Of a stretch of DNA of 45,934 nt, positions 32,642 to 40,917 are shown in pieces. This DNA is from Mycolicibacterium peregrinum (GTDB taxonomy: Bacteria > Actinomycetota > Actinomycetes > Mycobacteriales > Mycobacteriaceae): contig NZ_LZSY01000193.1 in the NCBI RefSeq assembly GCF_001665625.1, positions 1-45,934 on the forward strand, given 5' to 3'. Within the stretch, counting starts at the first letter, position 1, and every line of letters begins with the position of its first letter. The position numbers and the translations under genes are program-made. Under the pieces are notes generated by a model that did no database searches, was not told the DNA's origin, and saw only the letters and a list, made by a program, of their open reading frames with translations.

Positions 32642-32732
32642 CAAATTTCACGGCGCGTCAATGCAATCCACGTGTCAAGCGGCCCGACGGTGCTAGCGTT
32701 CGGCGTTACCTGAGCGCACCTGGGGGTTCTGA

Positions 32733-33293
32733 ATGACTACCGATCAGCCTGACTGGACCAAGCCCGCAGCGATGGCCATCCCGCCGGAGGGCTATTTCGA
32801 ACTCAAGGAGGGCCGATACGGCCCGACGTATCCGAGAACGCCCGCCTGCCATGGGTTTTCCATCATCGCAAAGGTGAAGGAAGGCCGTGAGGAGGCGGTG
32901 CGCGCGTACGGCAAGCAAATTGAGGAAGCCGTCGCCGCGAGCCCTGAAGTCCTTGCGCCACTGCGGCTGCACTACTTGCGCTGGCAACTGTTCGACGTCG
33001 GTTCGGGCCTGCATTTCCAATACCAGGGCATCTTCGACACCGACTTCGACAAGTACACCGAGGACGCAGTGCAATTGTTCAGCGCCACCGGCATCACCAC
33101 GGTGTTCACCAACCTGGAGGGCTTCCCCGAGGACTGGAAGGAGAACCCGCAGGCGTTCATCGAATTCGTCCGGGCCCACCAGGTGCCGAGCTTCCTCGAA
33201 TACGGTGAGTACCCCTACGTCACTGCCGACGAGATCAAAAAGGCCCTGCGCCTGAAGTCCGCCTTCTCCACCATGCTCGACCAGATGCAATAA
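32733..33293 (+). CDS. Conserved protein of unknown function upstream of the DyP peroxidase
   Basis: This 186-residue soluble protein has no signal peptide. The first 40 residues are polar (DQPDWTKPAAMAIPPEGYFELKEGRYGPTYPRTP). It continues with helix/strand patterns (HGFSIIAKVKEGREEAVRAYGKQIEEAV, LRLHYLRWQLFDVGSGLHFQYQGIFDTDFDKYTEDAVQLF) that look like a ferredoxin-like alpha/beta dimer module. The ATG is 92 bases after a hairpin. The stop is 5 bases before the DyP start, so the two form an operon. I cannot name its function; a partner of, or substrate-delivery protein for, the peroxidase is the natural guess. Confidence 0.78.
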   Translation: MTTDQPDWTKPAAMAIPPEGYFELKEGRYGPTYPRTPACHGFSIIAKVKEGREEAVRAYGKQIEEAVAASPEVLAPLRLHYLRWQLFDVGSGLHFQYQGIFDTDFDKYTEDAVQLFSATGITTVFTNLEGFPEDWKENPQAFIEFVRAHQVPSFLEYGEYPYVTADEIKKALRLKSAFSTMLDQMQ

Positions 33294-33298
33294 CAGCC

Positions 33299-34615
33299 GT
33301 GCTCGAGTTCGACGACATCCAGCACATCCTGCTGACCCGCACACCGGCCATCACCGGGCGCTACGAGTTTTTGACCTTCGACACCCCTGCGGGCGGACGG
33401 GCCTGGCTCACCGAACTGCTCGACAAGGTGTCCTCGGCCGCGGACGCCAAGGCCACCATGGACGAATCCGACCGCTGGGTCACGCTGGCCTTCACCTGGA
33501 CCGGACTGCGGGCACTCGGCGTCGACGAGGAGTCGCTGGCCACCTTCCCGGATGCGTTCCGGGAAGGTATGGCACGGCGCGCCCCGATCCTCGGCGACAC
33601 CGGCGCGGCCGCCCCCGAGCACTGGTTGGGCGGCCTGGCCGGCGACGATCTGCATGCGATCGCGATCCTGTTCTCCCGCACCGACGAGCAGTACCGTCGC
33701 TCCATCGCCGAGCACGACAAGCTGCTCGACCGAACCCCCGGGGTACGCAGCCTGTCCTACCTTGACCTGAATGCGACTCCGCCGTTCAACTACGCCCATG
33801 ACCACTTCGGATACCGCGATCGGTTGTCGCAACCGGTGATGAAGGGCTCCGGCGAGGAGCCCACGCCGGGTTCCGGCGACCCACTCGAGCCCGGAGAGTT
33901 CATCCTGGGCTACCCCGATGAGGACGGACCGGTCGCGAACCTACCCAAGCCGGATGTGTTGTCCCGCAACAGCAGCTATATGGCTTACCGCCGACTCGAG
34001 GAACACGTCGCGCTGTTCCGCGACTACCTCCGCGAGCGGTCCGATTCGCCGGAAGCCGAGGAACTGCTGGCCGCGAAGTTCATGGGCCGGTGGCGCAGTG
34101 GCGCGCCCCTGGTGCTGGCGCCCGAGCAGGACGATCCCGAACTGGGCGCGGACCCCATGCGTAACAACGACTTCAACTACAAGGAAATGGATCCCTTCGG
34201 CTATGCGTGCCCGCTCGGGTCGCATGCGCGCCGGCTCAACCCACGCGACACCGCGCACTACATGAACCGCCGCCGCATGATCCGGCGCGGCGCCACCTAT
34301 GGCCCCGCACTCCCCGACGGCGCAGCCGATGACGGCGTGGATCGCGGCATCGCGGCGTTCATCATCTGCGCCGACCTGGTGCGCCAGTTCGAGTTCGCGC
34401 AGAACGTGTGGATCAACGACAAGTCGTTCCACGAACTGGGCAACGAGCACGACCCGATCTGCGGCACCCAGGACGGCACTCTGGATTTCACCGTCCCCAA
34501 ACGCCCGATACGTAAGGTGCACAAGGGAATTCCGGCGTTCACCACACTTCGGGGTGGTGCGTACTTCTTCCTGCCGGGCATGTCGGGGCTGCGGCATCTG
34601 GCGAGCCTGCCGTAA
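33299..34615 (+). CDS. DyP-type peroxidase
   Basis: This 438-residue haem peroxidase belongs to the dye-decolourising superfamily. The proximal haem histidine is H309 in PLGSHARRLNPRD. The distal GxxDG-type segment appears as GYPDEDG (204-210), which differs from the usual GFKDG motif. No Tat or Sec signal is visible, so it is cytoplasmic. It is longer than encapsulin-cargo DyPs (~330-350) and resembles the long C/D-type group. The GTG start at 33299 lies 5 bases after the upstream gene. The substrate is unknown. Its stop codon lies in a palindrome shared with the convergent gene. Confidence 0.9.
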   Translation: MLEFDDIQHILLTRTPAITGRYEFLTFDTPAGGRAWLTELLDKVSSAADAKATMDESDRWVTLAFTWTGLRALGVDEESLATFPDAFREGMARRAPILGDTGAAAPEHWLGGLAGDDLHAIAILFSRTDEQYRRSIAEHDKLLDRTPGVRSLSYLDLNATPPFNYAHDHFGYRDRLSQPVMKGSGEEPTPGSGDPLEPGEFILGYPDEDGPVANLPKPDVLSRNSSYMAYRRLEEHVALFRDYLRERSDSPEAEELLAAKFMGRWRSGAPLVLAPEQDDPELGADPMRNNDFNYKEMDPFGYACPLGSHARRLNPRDTAHYMNRRRMIRRGATYGPALPDGAADDGVDRGIAAFIICADLVRQFEFAQNVWINDKSFHELGNEHDPICGTQDGTLDFTVPKRPIRKVHKGIPAFTTLRGGAYFFLPGMSGLRHLASLP

Positions 34616-34631
34616 TTCAGGACCTACGGCA
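34608..34631. terminator. Bidirectional hairpin overlapping the DyP stop and the opposing gene's stop
   Basis: Perfect 7-bp arms TGCCGTA (34608-34614) and TACGGCA (34625-34631) are separated by 10 bases. The left arm overlaps the DyP stop codon (34613-34615) and the right arm overlaps the minus-strand TAG (CTA at 34624-34626). Confidence 0.5.
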
Positions 34632-35547
34632 TCGCGCCGAGGAACCACAAGCCTGCCGGCGCCGGGCTCGGTGGCGGCGCCAGGCTCGGCTGGGCGGCCG
34701 GAAGGGCCGCGGAAAACGCGGGGCCGGGCGACGGGTCGGCCGCGATGTGCGGTTCGGCAGCGGGTAGCGCAGCCGACATGGGTAGGTGTGGCTGTGCGGC
34801 CGGAAGGTGTGGGAGGGCTGCCGGGACAACGTGGGACACAGCTGTTTCGGCCGCTGCGACCGGTTCGGCGGCCGGTTCGGCGATCGGTGCCCGCGCGGCC
34901 CGTTCGGCCGCCTGGATAGCGACTTCCGGCTCCACAGGTGACTCCGCTACCGCCCGGGGGACGTCCCGCGGGGTGAGGACGGTGACGAGTTGCGGCTGCG
35001 CAGCCGCAGTGACGCCGGCTTCGTCGGCGGCCGGGTCCGGCACCGGCTCGACGAACTGCGAGCCGACGGTGAGCAGTCCCACCGCGACCGCCGCGGCAGT
35101 CGCGGCCACTGCCCGCACGGCGTTGTGCCTGCGTGGGGCTGGGGCCCGCGGCGCGGCGAGCCTCGGCGTCCCCGCGACCGCGTCGGTCGCGACCGCCAGC
35201 GCGGCGTCGCGGGCGGCGGTGCCGGATTGTCCCGGGACCAGCCGCACATCGTCGAACCCGGCGGCGGCGAGCAGGTCGAAGAGTTCGGCCACCGGATCGC
35301 CGTCGCCGTGATCGGAGGCGACGCCGGCCGCACATACGCCGATCGCCACCACCTTCTGACCACTGGCGGCCGCGATGGCCTGCGCACTACGGGCTGCGGC
35401 CGCCGCTCGGCCGGGCAGGTCACCGGCGGCGTCGACATGGAAGGCGTCGTCATCGAGGGTGGTGAGATCTGCGGTGGGGTTGTCGCCGTCGACGAGTGCC
35501 CAGGCGATGCCGTGCGAAGTCACCGACAGCCCCAGCACTGTCTTCAC
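34624..35547 (-). CDS. Mycobacterial conserved membrane-anchored protein with disordered tail (DUF7159-like)
   Basis: This protein of about 307 residues starts, by a GTG at 35545-35547, as VKTVLGLSVTSHGIAWALVDG. It has an N-terminal alpha/beta domain (about 1-130) that looks like the actin/hexokinase-like N-lobe of the DUF7159 group. A basic stretch (APRRHNAVRAV) and one membrane helix (about 145-165) follow. The C-terminal half is Ala/Pro/Glu/His-rich low complexity. An upstream frame reaching 35622 is basic and overlaps the promoter, so it was not used. The function is unknown; such proteins are frequent in mycobacteria. It is divergent from the SDR/MFS operon. Confidence 0.75.
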   Translation of the reverse strand: MKTVLGLSVTSHGIAWALVDGDNPTADLTTLDDDAFHVDAAGDLPGRAAAAARSAQAIAAASGQKVVAIGVCAAGVASDHGDGDPVAELFDLLAAAGFDDVRLVPGQSGTAARDAALAVATDAVAGTPRLAAPRAPAPRRHNAVRAVAATAAAVAVGLLTVGSQFVEPVPDPAADEAGVTAAAQPQLVTVLTPRDVPRAVAESPVEPEVAIQAAERAARAPIAEPAAEPVAAAETAVSHVVPAALPHLPAAQPHLPMSAALPAAEPHIAADPSPGPAFSAALPAAQPSLAPPPSPAPAGLWFLGAMP

Positions 35548-35721
35548 CCTGCGCCCTCGATTCTTCTCGCGTGACCGGCTCCCGGCCGCGACGAGCGTAT
35601 GACGCATCAAGGGCATCGGCATCCGGGAGAAGAGGTCGGTAACCGGCTGGGCACCGAGAATTCACCCGGATGCTATTTTGGCCGCCGAACCAGCCCGAAT
35701 CCGGGCGGCAAGGAGGCGATC

Positions 35722-36576
35722 ATCGGCACATACGCGGTCACCGGGTCCGCATCCGGCATGGGCTTACAGGCGGCCCGACGGCTCCGCGATCTCGGGCACA
35801 CCGTGATCGGTGTGGACCTCAAAGAAGGCGATGTGGTTGCCGACCTGTCCACTGCGCAGGGACGTCGGGCGGCTGCCGACGGCGTGCTGGCGGCGTGCGG
35901 CGGAATGCTCGACGGGGCGGTGCTGGCTGCCGGGCTCGGCCCGGGTCCCGGCTCTGACCGCAACCGGTTGATCGCCGAGGTCAACTTCCTCGGCGTGGTC
36001 GAACTACTCGAGGCCTGGCAGCCCGCGCTGGCCAAGGCAGACCGCGCCAAAGTTGTGGTGATTTCCAGCAATTCGACGACAACGGTGCCGGTGGTCCCAC
36101 GCCGGACCATCCGGGCGTTGTCGGCACGCGACACCGACCGGGCGGTCCGCTCGCTGCGTCTGCTGGGCCGCACCGGCTCGGCCATCATGTACGCGGCGTC
36201 GAAGATCGCGGTGAGCCGCTGGCTGCGGATCAATGCCGTCTCCGCAGAGTGGGCCGGTGCGGGTATTCGTCTGAACGCGTTGGCTCCCGGCGCCATCCTG
36301 ACTCCACTTCTGCAGGCCCAACTCGCCGATCCGCGCGAGGGTGCCGCCGTGCGGAAGTTCCCGGTACCGATCGGCGGATACGGTGACGCGGGCCATCTCG
36401 CCGACTGGATGTGTTTCATGTTGTCGGACTCGGCCGATTTCCTCTGTGGCAGTGTAATTTTCGTTGACGGCGGCTCCGACGCCTTCTTCCGCCCGCTGGA
36501 GTGGCCCACCGCGGTGCCGCTGCGCCGTCTGCCGCGGTATCTGTGGCGGTTCGCCCGCGGCGTACGACATGGCTGA
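35722..36576 (+). CDS. Short-chain dehydrogenase/reductase with an apparent non-canonical start
   Basis: This SDR has the motif TGSASGMG near residues 7-14 and the YAASK (YxxxK) catalytic pair; the catalytic-serine segment VVVISSNSTTTVP is also present. A perfect SD-like AAGGAGG (35710-35716) precedes an in-frame ATC pair (35719-35724), with the second ATC at the ideal 5-base spacing. There is no ATG, GTG or TTG between the SD and the Rossmann motif. The nearest in-frame ATG (35599) would add 41 unlikely residues. The true start is therefore uncertain: ATC, a sequence variant of ATG, or the far ATG. The last codons overlap the MFS gene by 8 bases, forming an operon. The substrate is unknown. 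Confidence 0.78.
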   Translation: MGTYAVTGSASGMGLQAARRLRDLGHTVIGVDLKEGDVVADLSTAQGRRAAADGVLAACGGMLDGAVLAAGLGPGPGSDRNRLIAEVNFLGVVELLEAWQPALAKADRAKVVVISSNSTTTVPVVPRRTIRALSARDTDRAVRSLRLLGRTGSAIMYAASKIAVSRWLRINAVSAEWAGAGIRLNALAPGAILTPLLQAQLADPREGAAVRKFPVPIGGYGDAGHLADWMCFMLSDSADFLCGSVIFVDGGSDAFFRPLEWPTAVPLRRLPRYLWRFARGVRHG

Positions 36577-37834
36577 CACTGGCCCTTCCCACGGGCGGCA
36601 GCGCGCGTGGGCTGCGGTCGCGCTGCTCACCCTGGTCGGAACCCTCAACTACGTCGACCGGTTCCTGCCCTCGGTACTGGCCGAGCCGATCAAACACGAA
36701 CTCGCCCTGTCGGACACCGCGATCGGGGTGATCAACGGATTCGGCTTCCTGATCGTGTACGCGGTCCTCGGCGTCGCGGTGGCCAGGGTTGCCGACCGCG
36801 GAGCGTTCGGCGCGGTGATCGCCGGCTGTCTGACGCTGTGGGGCACCATGACCATGCTCGGCGGTGCCGTGCAGTCCGGGTTTCAGCTCGCGCTCACCCG
36901 GGTGGGCGTCGCGGTCGGCGAGGCGGGCAGCACCCCGGCCGCCCATGCCTATGCGGCCCGTAACTTCCCTCCGGAGCGTCGCGTGGCACCGCTGGCAGTC
37001 ATCACGTTCTCGATCCCGCTGGCCAGCGGCGCCAGCCTGATCGGCGGCGGCCTGTTGGCCGAAAACCTGGGGTGGCGAACGGCTTTCGTTGCGATCGGTG
37101 CATTCAGCGTGGTATTCGCCCCACTGGTGCTGTTGATCGTAGGGGCCCGCCAGTCGCTGCCCGTTGCGGTACACCGGGAACAGGACGTGACCGTCAAGTG
37201 GTGGGGTCTGCTGCGCAAGCGCAGCTTCCTGGCCGTCATCGGTGGGACGGCGTTCGTCTCGGCCGCCGGTTACTCGCTGACCACGTTCTCGCCGGCCTTC
37301 CTGATGCGGACGCGTTCCATGTCACTCAGTGAGGTCGGGTGGGAGTACGGCCTGGCCACCGGGCTTTCCGGGGTGCTCGGACTGCTGATCGTGGGCCGGC
37401 TGGCCGATCGGCTGGCGGTGCGCGACCCGCGCTGGTTGCTGTGGATCGTGGTGGCGACGACGGCGTTGCTACTGCCGGCCTCCGTGTTGGCGTTCACCGT
37501 CGAAAGCCGCCTGGCGTGCGTGTGGTTCCTGGCGCTCAGCTACGTCATCGGCACGGCGTACCTGGCACCGTCCATCGCCGCCATCCACCGCCTGGTGCTG
37601 CCGGCGCAACGAGCTACCGCCTCGGCGATCTTCCTGTTCTTCAACGCCATTCTCGGGTCCATCGGCCCGTTCGTCACCGGCCTGATCAGTGACGCACTGA
37701 CCGCCGATCTCGGCGTGCACGCACTGGGCCGGGCCCTGCTGATCCTGGTTCCGGTACTGCAACTGCTGGCGATGGGCTGTTATCTCGTCGCCGCCCGCTG
37801 GTACCGCAGCGACATCATCGAGACGAACGGCTAG
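36569..37834 (+). CDS. MFS transporter (spinster/anion-cation symporter-like)
   Basis: This 421-residue protein has about twelve membrane helices. The N-terminal segment NYVDRFLPSVLAEPIKHELALSDTAIGVINGFGFLIVYAVLG matches spinster/ExuT-type MFS proteins. The ATG at 36569 overlaps the SDR stop by 8 bases; the longer frame upstream is the SDR shadow. The helix 8-9 loop reads GRLADRLAVRDPRWLLW. Coupling to an SDR suggests import or export of the SDR substrate. The last bases overlap the stop of the DUF4267-like gene in CTAG. Confidence 0.88.
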   Translation: MADTGPSHGRQRAWAAVALLTLVGTLNYVDRFLPSVLAEPIKHELALSDTAIGVINGFGFLIVYAVLGVAVARVADRGAFGAVIAGCLTLWGTMTMLGGAVQSGFQLALTRVGVAVGEAGSTPAAHAYAARNFPPERRVAPLAVITFSIPLASGASLIGGGLLAENLGWRTAFVAIGAFSVVFAPLVLLIVGARQSLPVAVHREQDVTVKWWGLLRKRSFLAVIGGTAFVSAAGYSLTTFSPAFLMRTRSMSLSEVGWEYGLATGLSGVLGLLIVGRLADRLAVRDPRWLLWIVVATTALLLPASVLAFTVESRLACVWFLALSYVIGTAYLAPSIAAIHRLVLPAQRATASAIFLFFNAILGSIGPFVTGLISDALTADLGVHALGRALLILVPVLQLLAMGCYLVAARWYRSDIIETNG

Positions 37835-38226
37835 CCCGTCGGGGTGCCCTCGGCACGCGCCCGGCGGCGGGTGGCACCCCACAGCCCTACGGCGATGCCG
37901 ACCACCGCTCCCCCGAGGCCGACGATCTTCTGTGACCGTGGCAGCTGGTCGTGTACCGCCATCCCACCGAGCAGGTCTGCGGCGTCGGCGCCGCCGGAGG
38001 CCAGGAACCACCCGCGGGTGTCTTTGCCGCGCAGGCCCGCCGTCAACAGCAGTCCGCCGATCAGCGCGTCGCGGTATCCCATCGACCGCCACATCAGCTG
38101 CGCGGTTGCGTCTGGTGTTTCCCGGGCGCCCCACCACCGGTCGGCCCGCTTCGGGTCGACGAGAAACGAGACTCCCGACGCGAATCGGATGGCACCGGCG
38201 GCCAGCGCGGCCCGGTCGATCGACAT
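37831..38226 (-). CDS. Small membrane protein, DUF4267-like
   Basis: This 131-residue protein has a helical N-terminus (AALAAGAIRFASGVSFLVDP), the WWGARETPDATAQLMWRSMGYRDALIGGLLL segment and two or three hydrophobic helices up to GLGGAVVGIAVGLWGA. It ends with a basic tail (RRRARAEGTPTG). This resembles the DUF4267 group. The ATG lies at 38224-38226. It converges with the MFS gene, the two stop codons sharing the four bases CTAG. The function is unknown. The small 53-aa gene lies 24 bases upstream, so they may be co-transcribed. Confidence 0.75.
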   Translation of the reverse strand: MSIDRAALAAGAIRFASGVSFLVDPKRADRWWGARETPDATAQLMWRSMGYRDALIGGLLLTAGLRGKDTRGWFLASGGADAADLLGGMAVHDQLPRSQKIVGLGGAVVGIAVGLWGATRRRARAEGTPTG

Positions 38227-38250
38227 GCCGTGCAGCCTAGCCGCCCGGTG

Positions 38251-38412
38251 TCAGGCCCTCGGGTGCTTCTTCGGATCGATGATCGTCGGCGGTCCGTCGG
38301 GATGGAGCGCACCACCCTCGTTGAGCCAGTCGGCAATCTCGGCGGCATCTTCGCGCGTGACTGGCCGACGCCTACTGAACAGCGATTTCACCTTCTTGGT
38401 CAGCTTCGGCAT
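38251..38412 (-). CDS. Small basic/acidic 53-aa protein
   Basis: A clean frame of 54 codons (ATG at 38410-38412 to TGA at 38251-38253) encodes MPKLTKKVKSLFSRRRPVTR, then EDAAEIADWLNEGG, and ends in a Pro/Asp/Lys-rich tail. The basic N-terminus and amphipathic EDAAEIADWL helix look like a real small protein. The codon use matches the neighbours, and the position between two genes supports it. It is 24 bases upstream of the DUF4267-like gene on the same strand. No function is recognised. The ribosome site is weak (GGGG directly before the ATG). Confidence 0.6.
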   Translation of the reverse strand: MPKLTKKVKSLFSRRRPVTREDAAEIADWLNEGGALHPDGPPTIIDPKKHPRA

Positions 38413-38620
38413 ACCCCGATGGTAGGTCGGAATCGAGGTGACAGCCGCGGCTTGGCGAAGCCTGTGAAACCGCTAGTCAAACTGGCTGGAATACAGAGCA
38501 TTTCGAAGCTGCCCGGACGTGGCTGCCGCTTGACATGGCGAACGATTTTTCCGCAACCGGTCCCTCGAATCGTCTCCACCGCGATAATCGAGGAAGCCGA
38601 GCTCGAAGAGGAGCAAACCC

Positions 38621-40900
38621 ATGGCCACCATCGAAGCCAACGCAGAGACGTCACCGTTCCGGGAGGACGTCGAGGCCACGCAGGCCTACATCGACAGTCC
38701 TCGGTTCGCGGGCATCACCCGCCTGTACTCGGCGCGTCAGGTCGCCGAGCAGCGAGGCACGATCCCGGCGGACTATCCGGTGGCCCGTGAGGCCGCCACC
38801 GCGTTCTTTCCCTATCTTCGCGATCTGTTCGCCCAGAAGCTGAGCATCACCACCTTCGGGCCGTACTCGCCGGGGCAGGCGGTCGTGATGAAACGGATGG
38901 GGATCAGAGGGATCTACCTGGGCGGATGGGCCACCTCGGCCAAGGGGTCCATCAGCGAGGATCCCGGGCCCGACCTGGCCAGCTACCCGCTCAGCCAGGT
39001 GCCAGACGAGGCGGCAGGGCTGGTCCGGGCCCTGCTGACCGCCGACCGCAATCAGCAGTATCTGCGGCTGCGGATGACCCCCGAACAGCGCGCAGCCACC
39101 CCGGCCGTCGACTACCGGCCGTTCATCATCGCCGACGCCGACACCGGTCACGGCGGCGATCCGCATGTGCGCAACCTGATCCGCCGCTTCGTCGAGTCCG
39201 GGGTGCCGGGTTACCACATCGAGGATCAGCGTCCTGGTACCAAGAAGTGCGGCCACCAGGGTGGCAAGGTGCTGGTGCCCTCGGATGAGCAGATCAAACG
39301 GCTCAACACCGCACGGTTCCAGCTGGACATCATGCGAGTGCCCGGCATCATCGTCGCCCGCACCGATGCCGAGGCCGCCAACCTGATCGACAGCCGCGCC
39401 GACGAGCGCGACCAGCCGTTCCTGCTGGGGGCGACGAACCTGTCGGTGCCTACGTACAAGTCGTGTTTCCTGGCGATGGTGCGCCGGTTCTACGATCTCG
39501 GCGTCACCGAACTCAACGGGCATCTTCTCTATGCGCTGCCTGCCGGCGAGTATGCGACCGCAGAGGCCTGGCTGGAACGCGAGGGCCTCACGAACACGAT
39601 CGCCGAGGCCGTCAAGGCCCATGTGGCCGGCGATTCGGTGGACGCGATGTTCGACAAGGTCGAGTCGGCGTTCGTCGAGGCGTGGCAGGCCGACGCCGGC
39701 CTGAACACGTACGGCGAGGCGGTCGCCGAACTGCTGGAGTTCCGGGAACGCGAGGGTGAGCCGGCCGCGATGAGCGCCGCGGACTGGCGTGACTTCGCCG
39801 CGCGGGCGTCGTTGTACACGGCGCAGGAGAAGGCGCGCGAGCTGGGCGCGGACGTGGCCTGGGACTGTGAGCGGGTCAAGACCCCCGAGGGCTACTACCA
39901 GGTGCGCGGCGGCATTCCGTACGCCATTGCGAAGTCGCTGGCGGCCGCGCCGTTCGCCGACATTCTGTGGATGGAGACCAAGACCGCCGACCTCGCGGAC
40001 GCCAAGCAATTCGCCGACGCCATCCACGCCGAGTTCCCCGATCAGATGCTGGCCTACAACCTGTCACCGTCATTCAACTGGGACACCACCGGCATGACCG
40101 ATGACGAGATGCGGGCGTTCCCTGCCGAACTCGGCAAGATGGGGTTCGTCTTCAACTTCATCACCTACGGCGGCCATCAGGTCGACGGCGTGGCGTGTGA
40201 GGAGTTCGCGACCTCCCTGCAGCAGGAGGGCATGCTGGCACTGGCGCGGCTGCAACGCAAGATGCGGCTGGTCGAATCCCCTTACCGCACACCGCAGACA
40301 CTCGTCGGTGGCCCGCGCAGCGACGCGGCGCTGGCTGCCTCGTCGGGCCGTACCGCCACCACCAAGGCGATGGGCGCCGGCTCCACGCAGCACCAACATC
40401 TGGTGCAGACCGAGGTGCCCAAGAAGCTCCTCGAGGAGTGGCTGGCGATGTGGGGCGATTACTACAAGATCGGCGAGAACCTGCGGGTGCAGCTGCGGCC
40501 CCGCCGCGCTGGATCGGACGTCCTCGACCTCGGCATCTACGGTGACGGTGACGAGCCGCTCGCCAACGTCGTCGTCGACCCCATCAAGGATCGGCATGGC
40601 CGCAACATCCTGACGGTGCGCGATCAGAACACCTTCGCCGAGAAGCTGCGCAAGAAGCGTCTGATGGACCTCATTCACGTGTGGCTGATCCACCGGTTCA
40701 AGCCGGAGATCGTCTATTACGTGACGCCGACGGAGGACAACGTCTATCAGACCGAGAAGATGAAGGCGCACGGCATCTTCAGCGATGTGTACCAGGAGGT
40801 CGGCGAGATCATCGTGGCCGACGTGAACCAGGCCCGCATCGATGAACTGCTGGCACCCGATCGTGAGGCGCTGGGACGGTTGATCCGCAAGGAGGACTAG
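38621..40900 (+). CDS. aceA2: Long-form isocitrate lyase (AceA2/ICL2)
   Basis: This is a 759-residue isocitrate lyase, which cleaves isocitrate to succinate and glyoxylate in the glyoxylate shunt and the methylcitrate route. The active-site signature is KKCGH (208-212) with catalytic C210. The upstream DADTGHGG metal/substrate region and the NLSPSFNW C-lobe motif are present. The ~330 additional residues compared with short AceA make it the mycobacterial ICL2 form; in M. tuberculosis H37Rv this gene is split into Rv1915/Rv1916 but is a single uninterrupted frame here. The ATG follows AGAGGAG. The 208-base upstream gap holds its promoter. Confidence 0.97.
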   Translation: MATIEANAETSPFREDVEATQAYIDSPRFAGITRLYSARQVAEQRGTIPADYPVAREAATAFFPYLRDLFAQKLSITTFGPYSPGQAVVMKRMGIRGIYLGGWATSAKGSISEDPGPDLASYPLSQVPDEAAGLVRALLTADRNQQYLRLRMTPEQRAATPAVDYRPFIIADADTGHGGDPHVRNLIRRFVESGVPGYHIEDQRPGTKKCGHQGGKVLVPSDEQIKRLNTARFQLDIMRVPGIIVARTDAEAANLIDSRADERDQPFLLGATNLSVPTYKSCFLAMVRRFYDLGVTELNGHLLYALPAGEYATAEAWLEREGLTNTIAEAVKAHVAGDSVDAMFDKVESAFVEAWQADAGLNTYGEAVAELLEFREREGEPAAMSAADWRDFAARASLYTAQEKARELGADVAWDCERVKTPEGYYQVRGGIPYAIAKSLAAAPFADILWMETKTADLADAKQFADAIHAEFPDQMLAYNLSPSFNWDTTGMTDDEMRAFPAELGKMGFVFNFITYGGHQVDGVACEEFATSLQQEGMLALARLQRKMRLVESPYRTPQTLVGGPRSDAALAASSGRTATTKAMGAGSTQHQHLVQTEVPKKLLEEWLAMWGDYYKIGENLRVQLRPRRAGSDVLDLGIYGDGDEPLANVVVDPIKDRHGRNILTVRDQNTFAEKLRKKRLMDLIHVWLIHRFKPEIVYYVTPTEDNVYQTEKMKAHGIFSDVYQEVGEIIVADVNQARIDELLAPDREALGRLIRKED

Positions 40901-40917
40901 GGCTTCGACGGTTAAGC

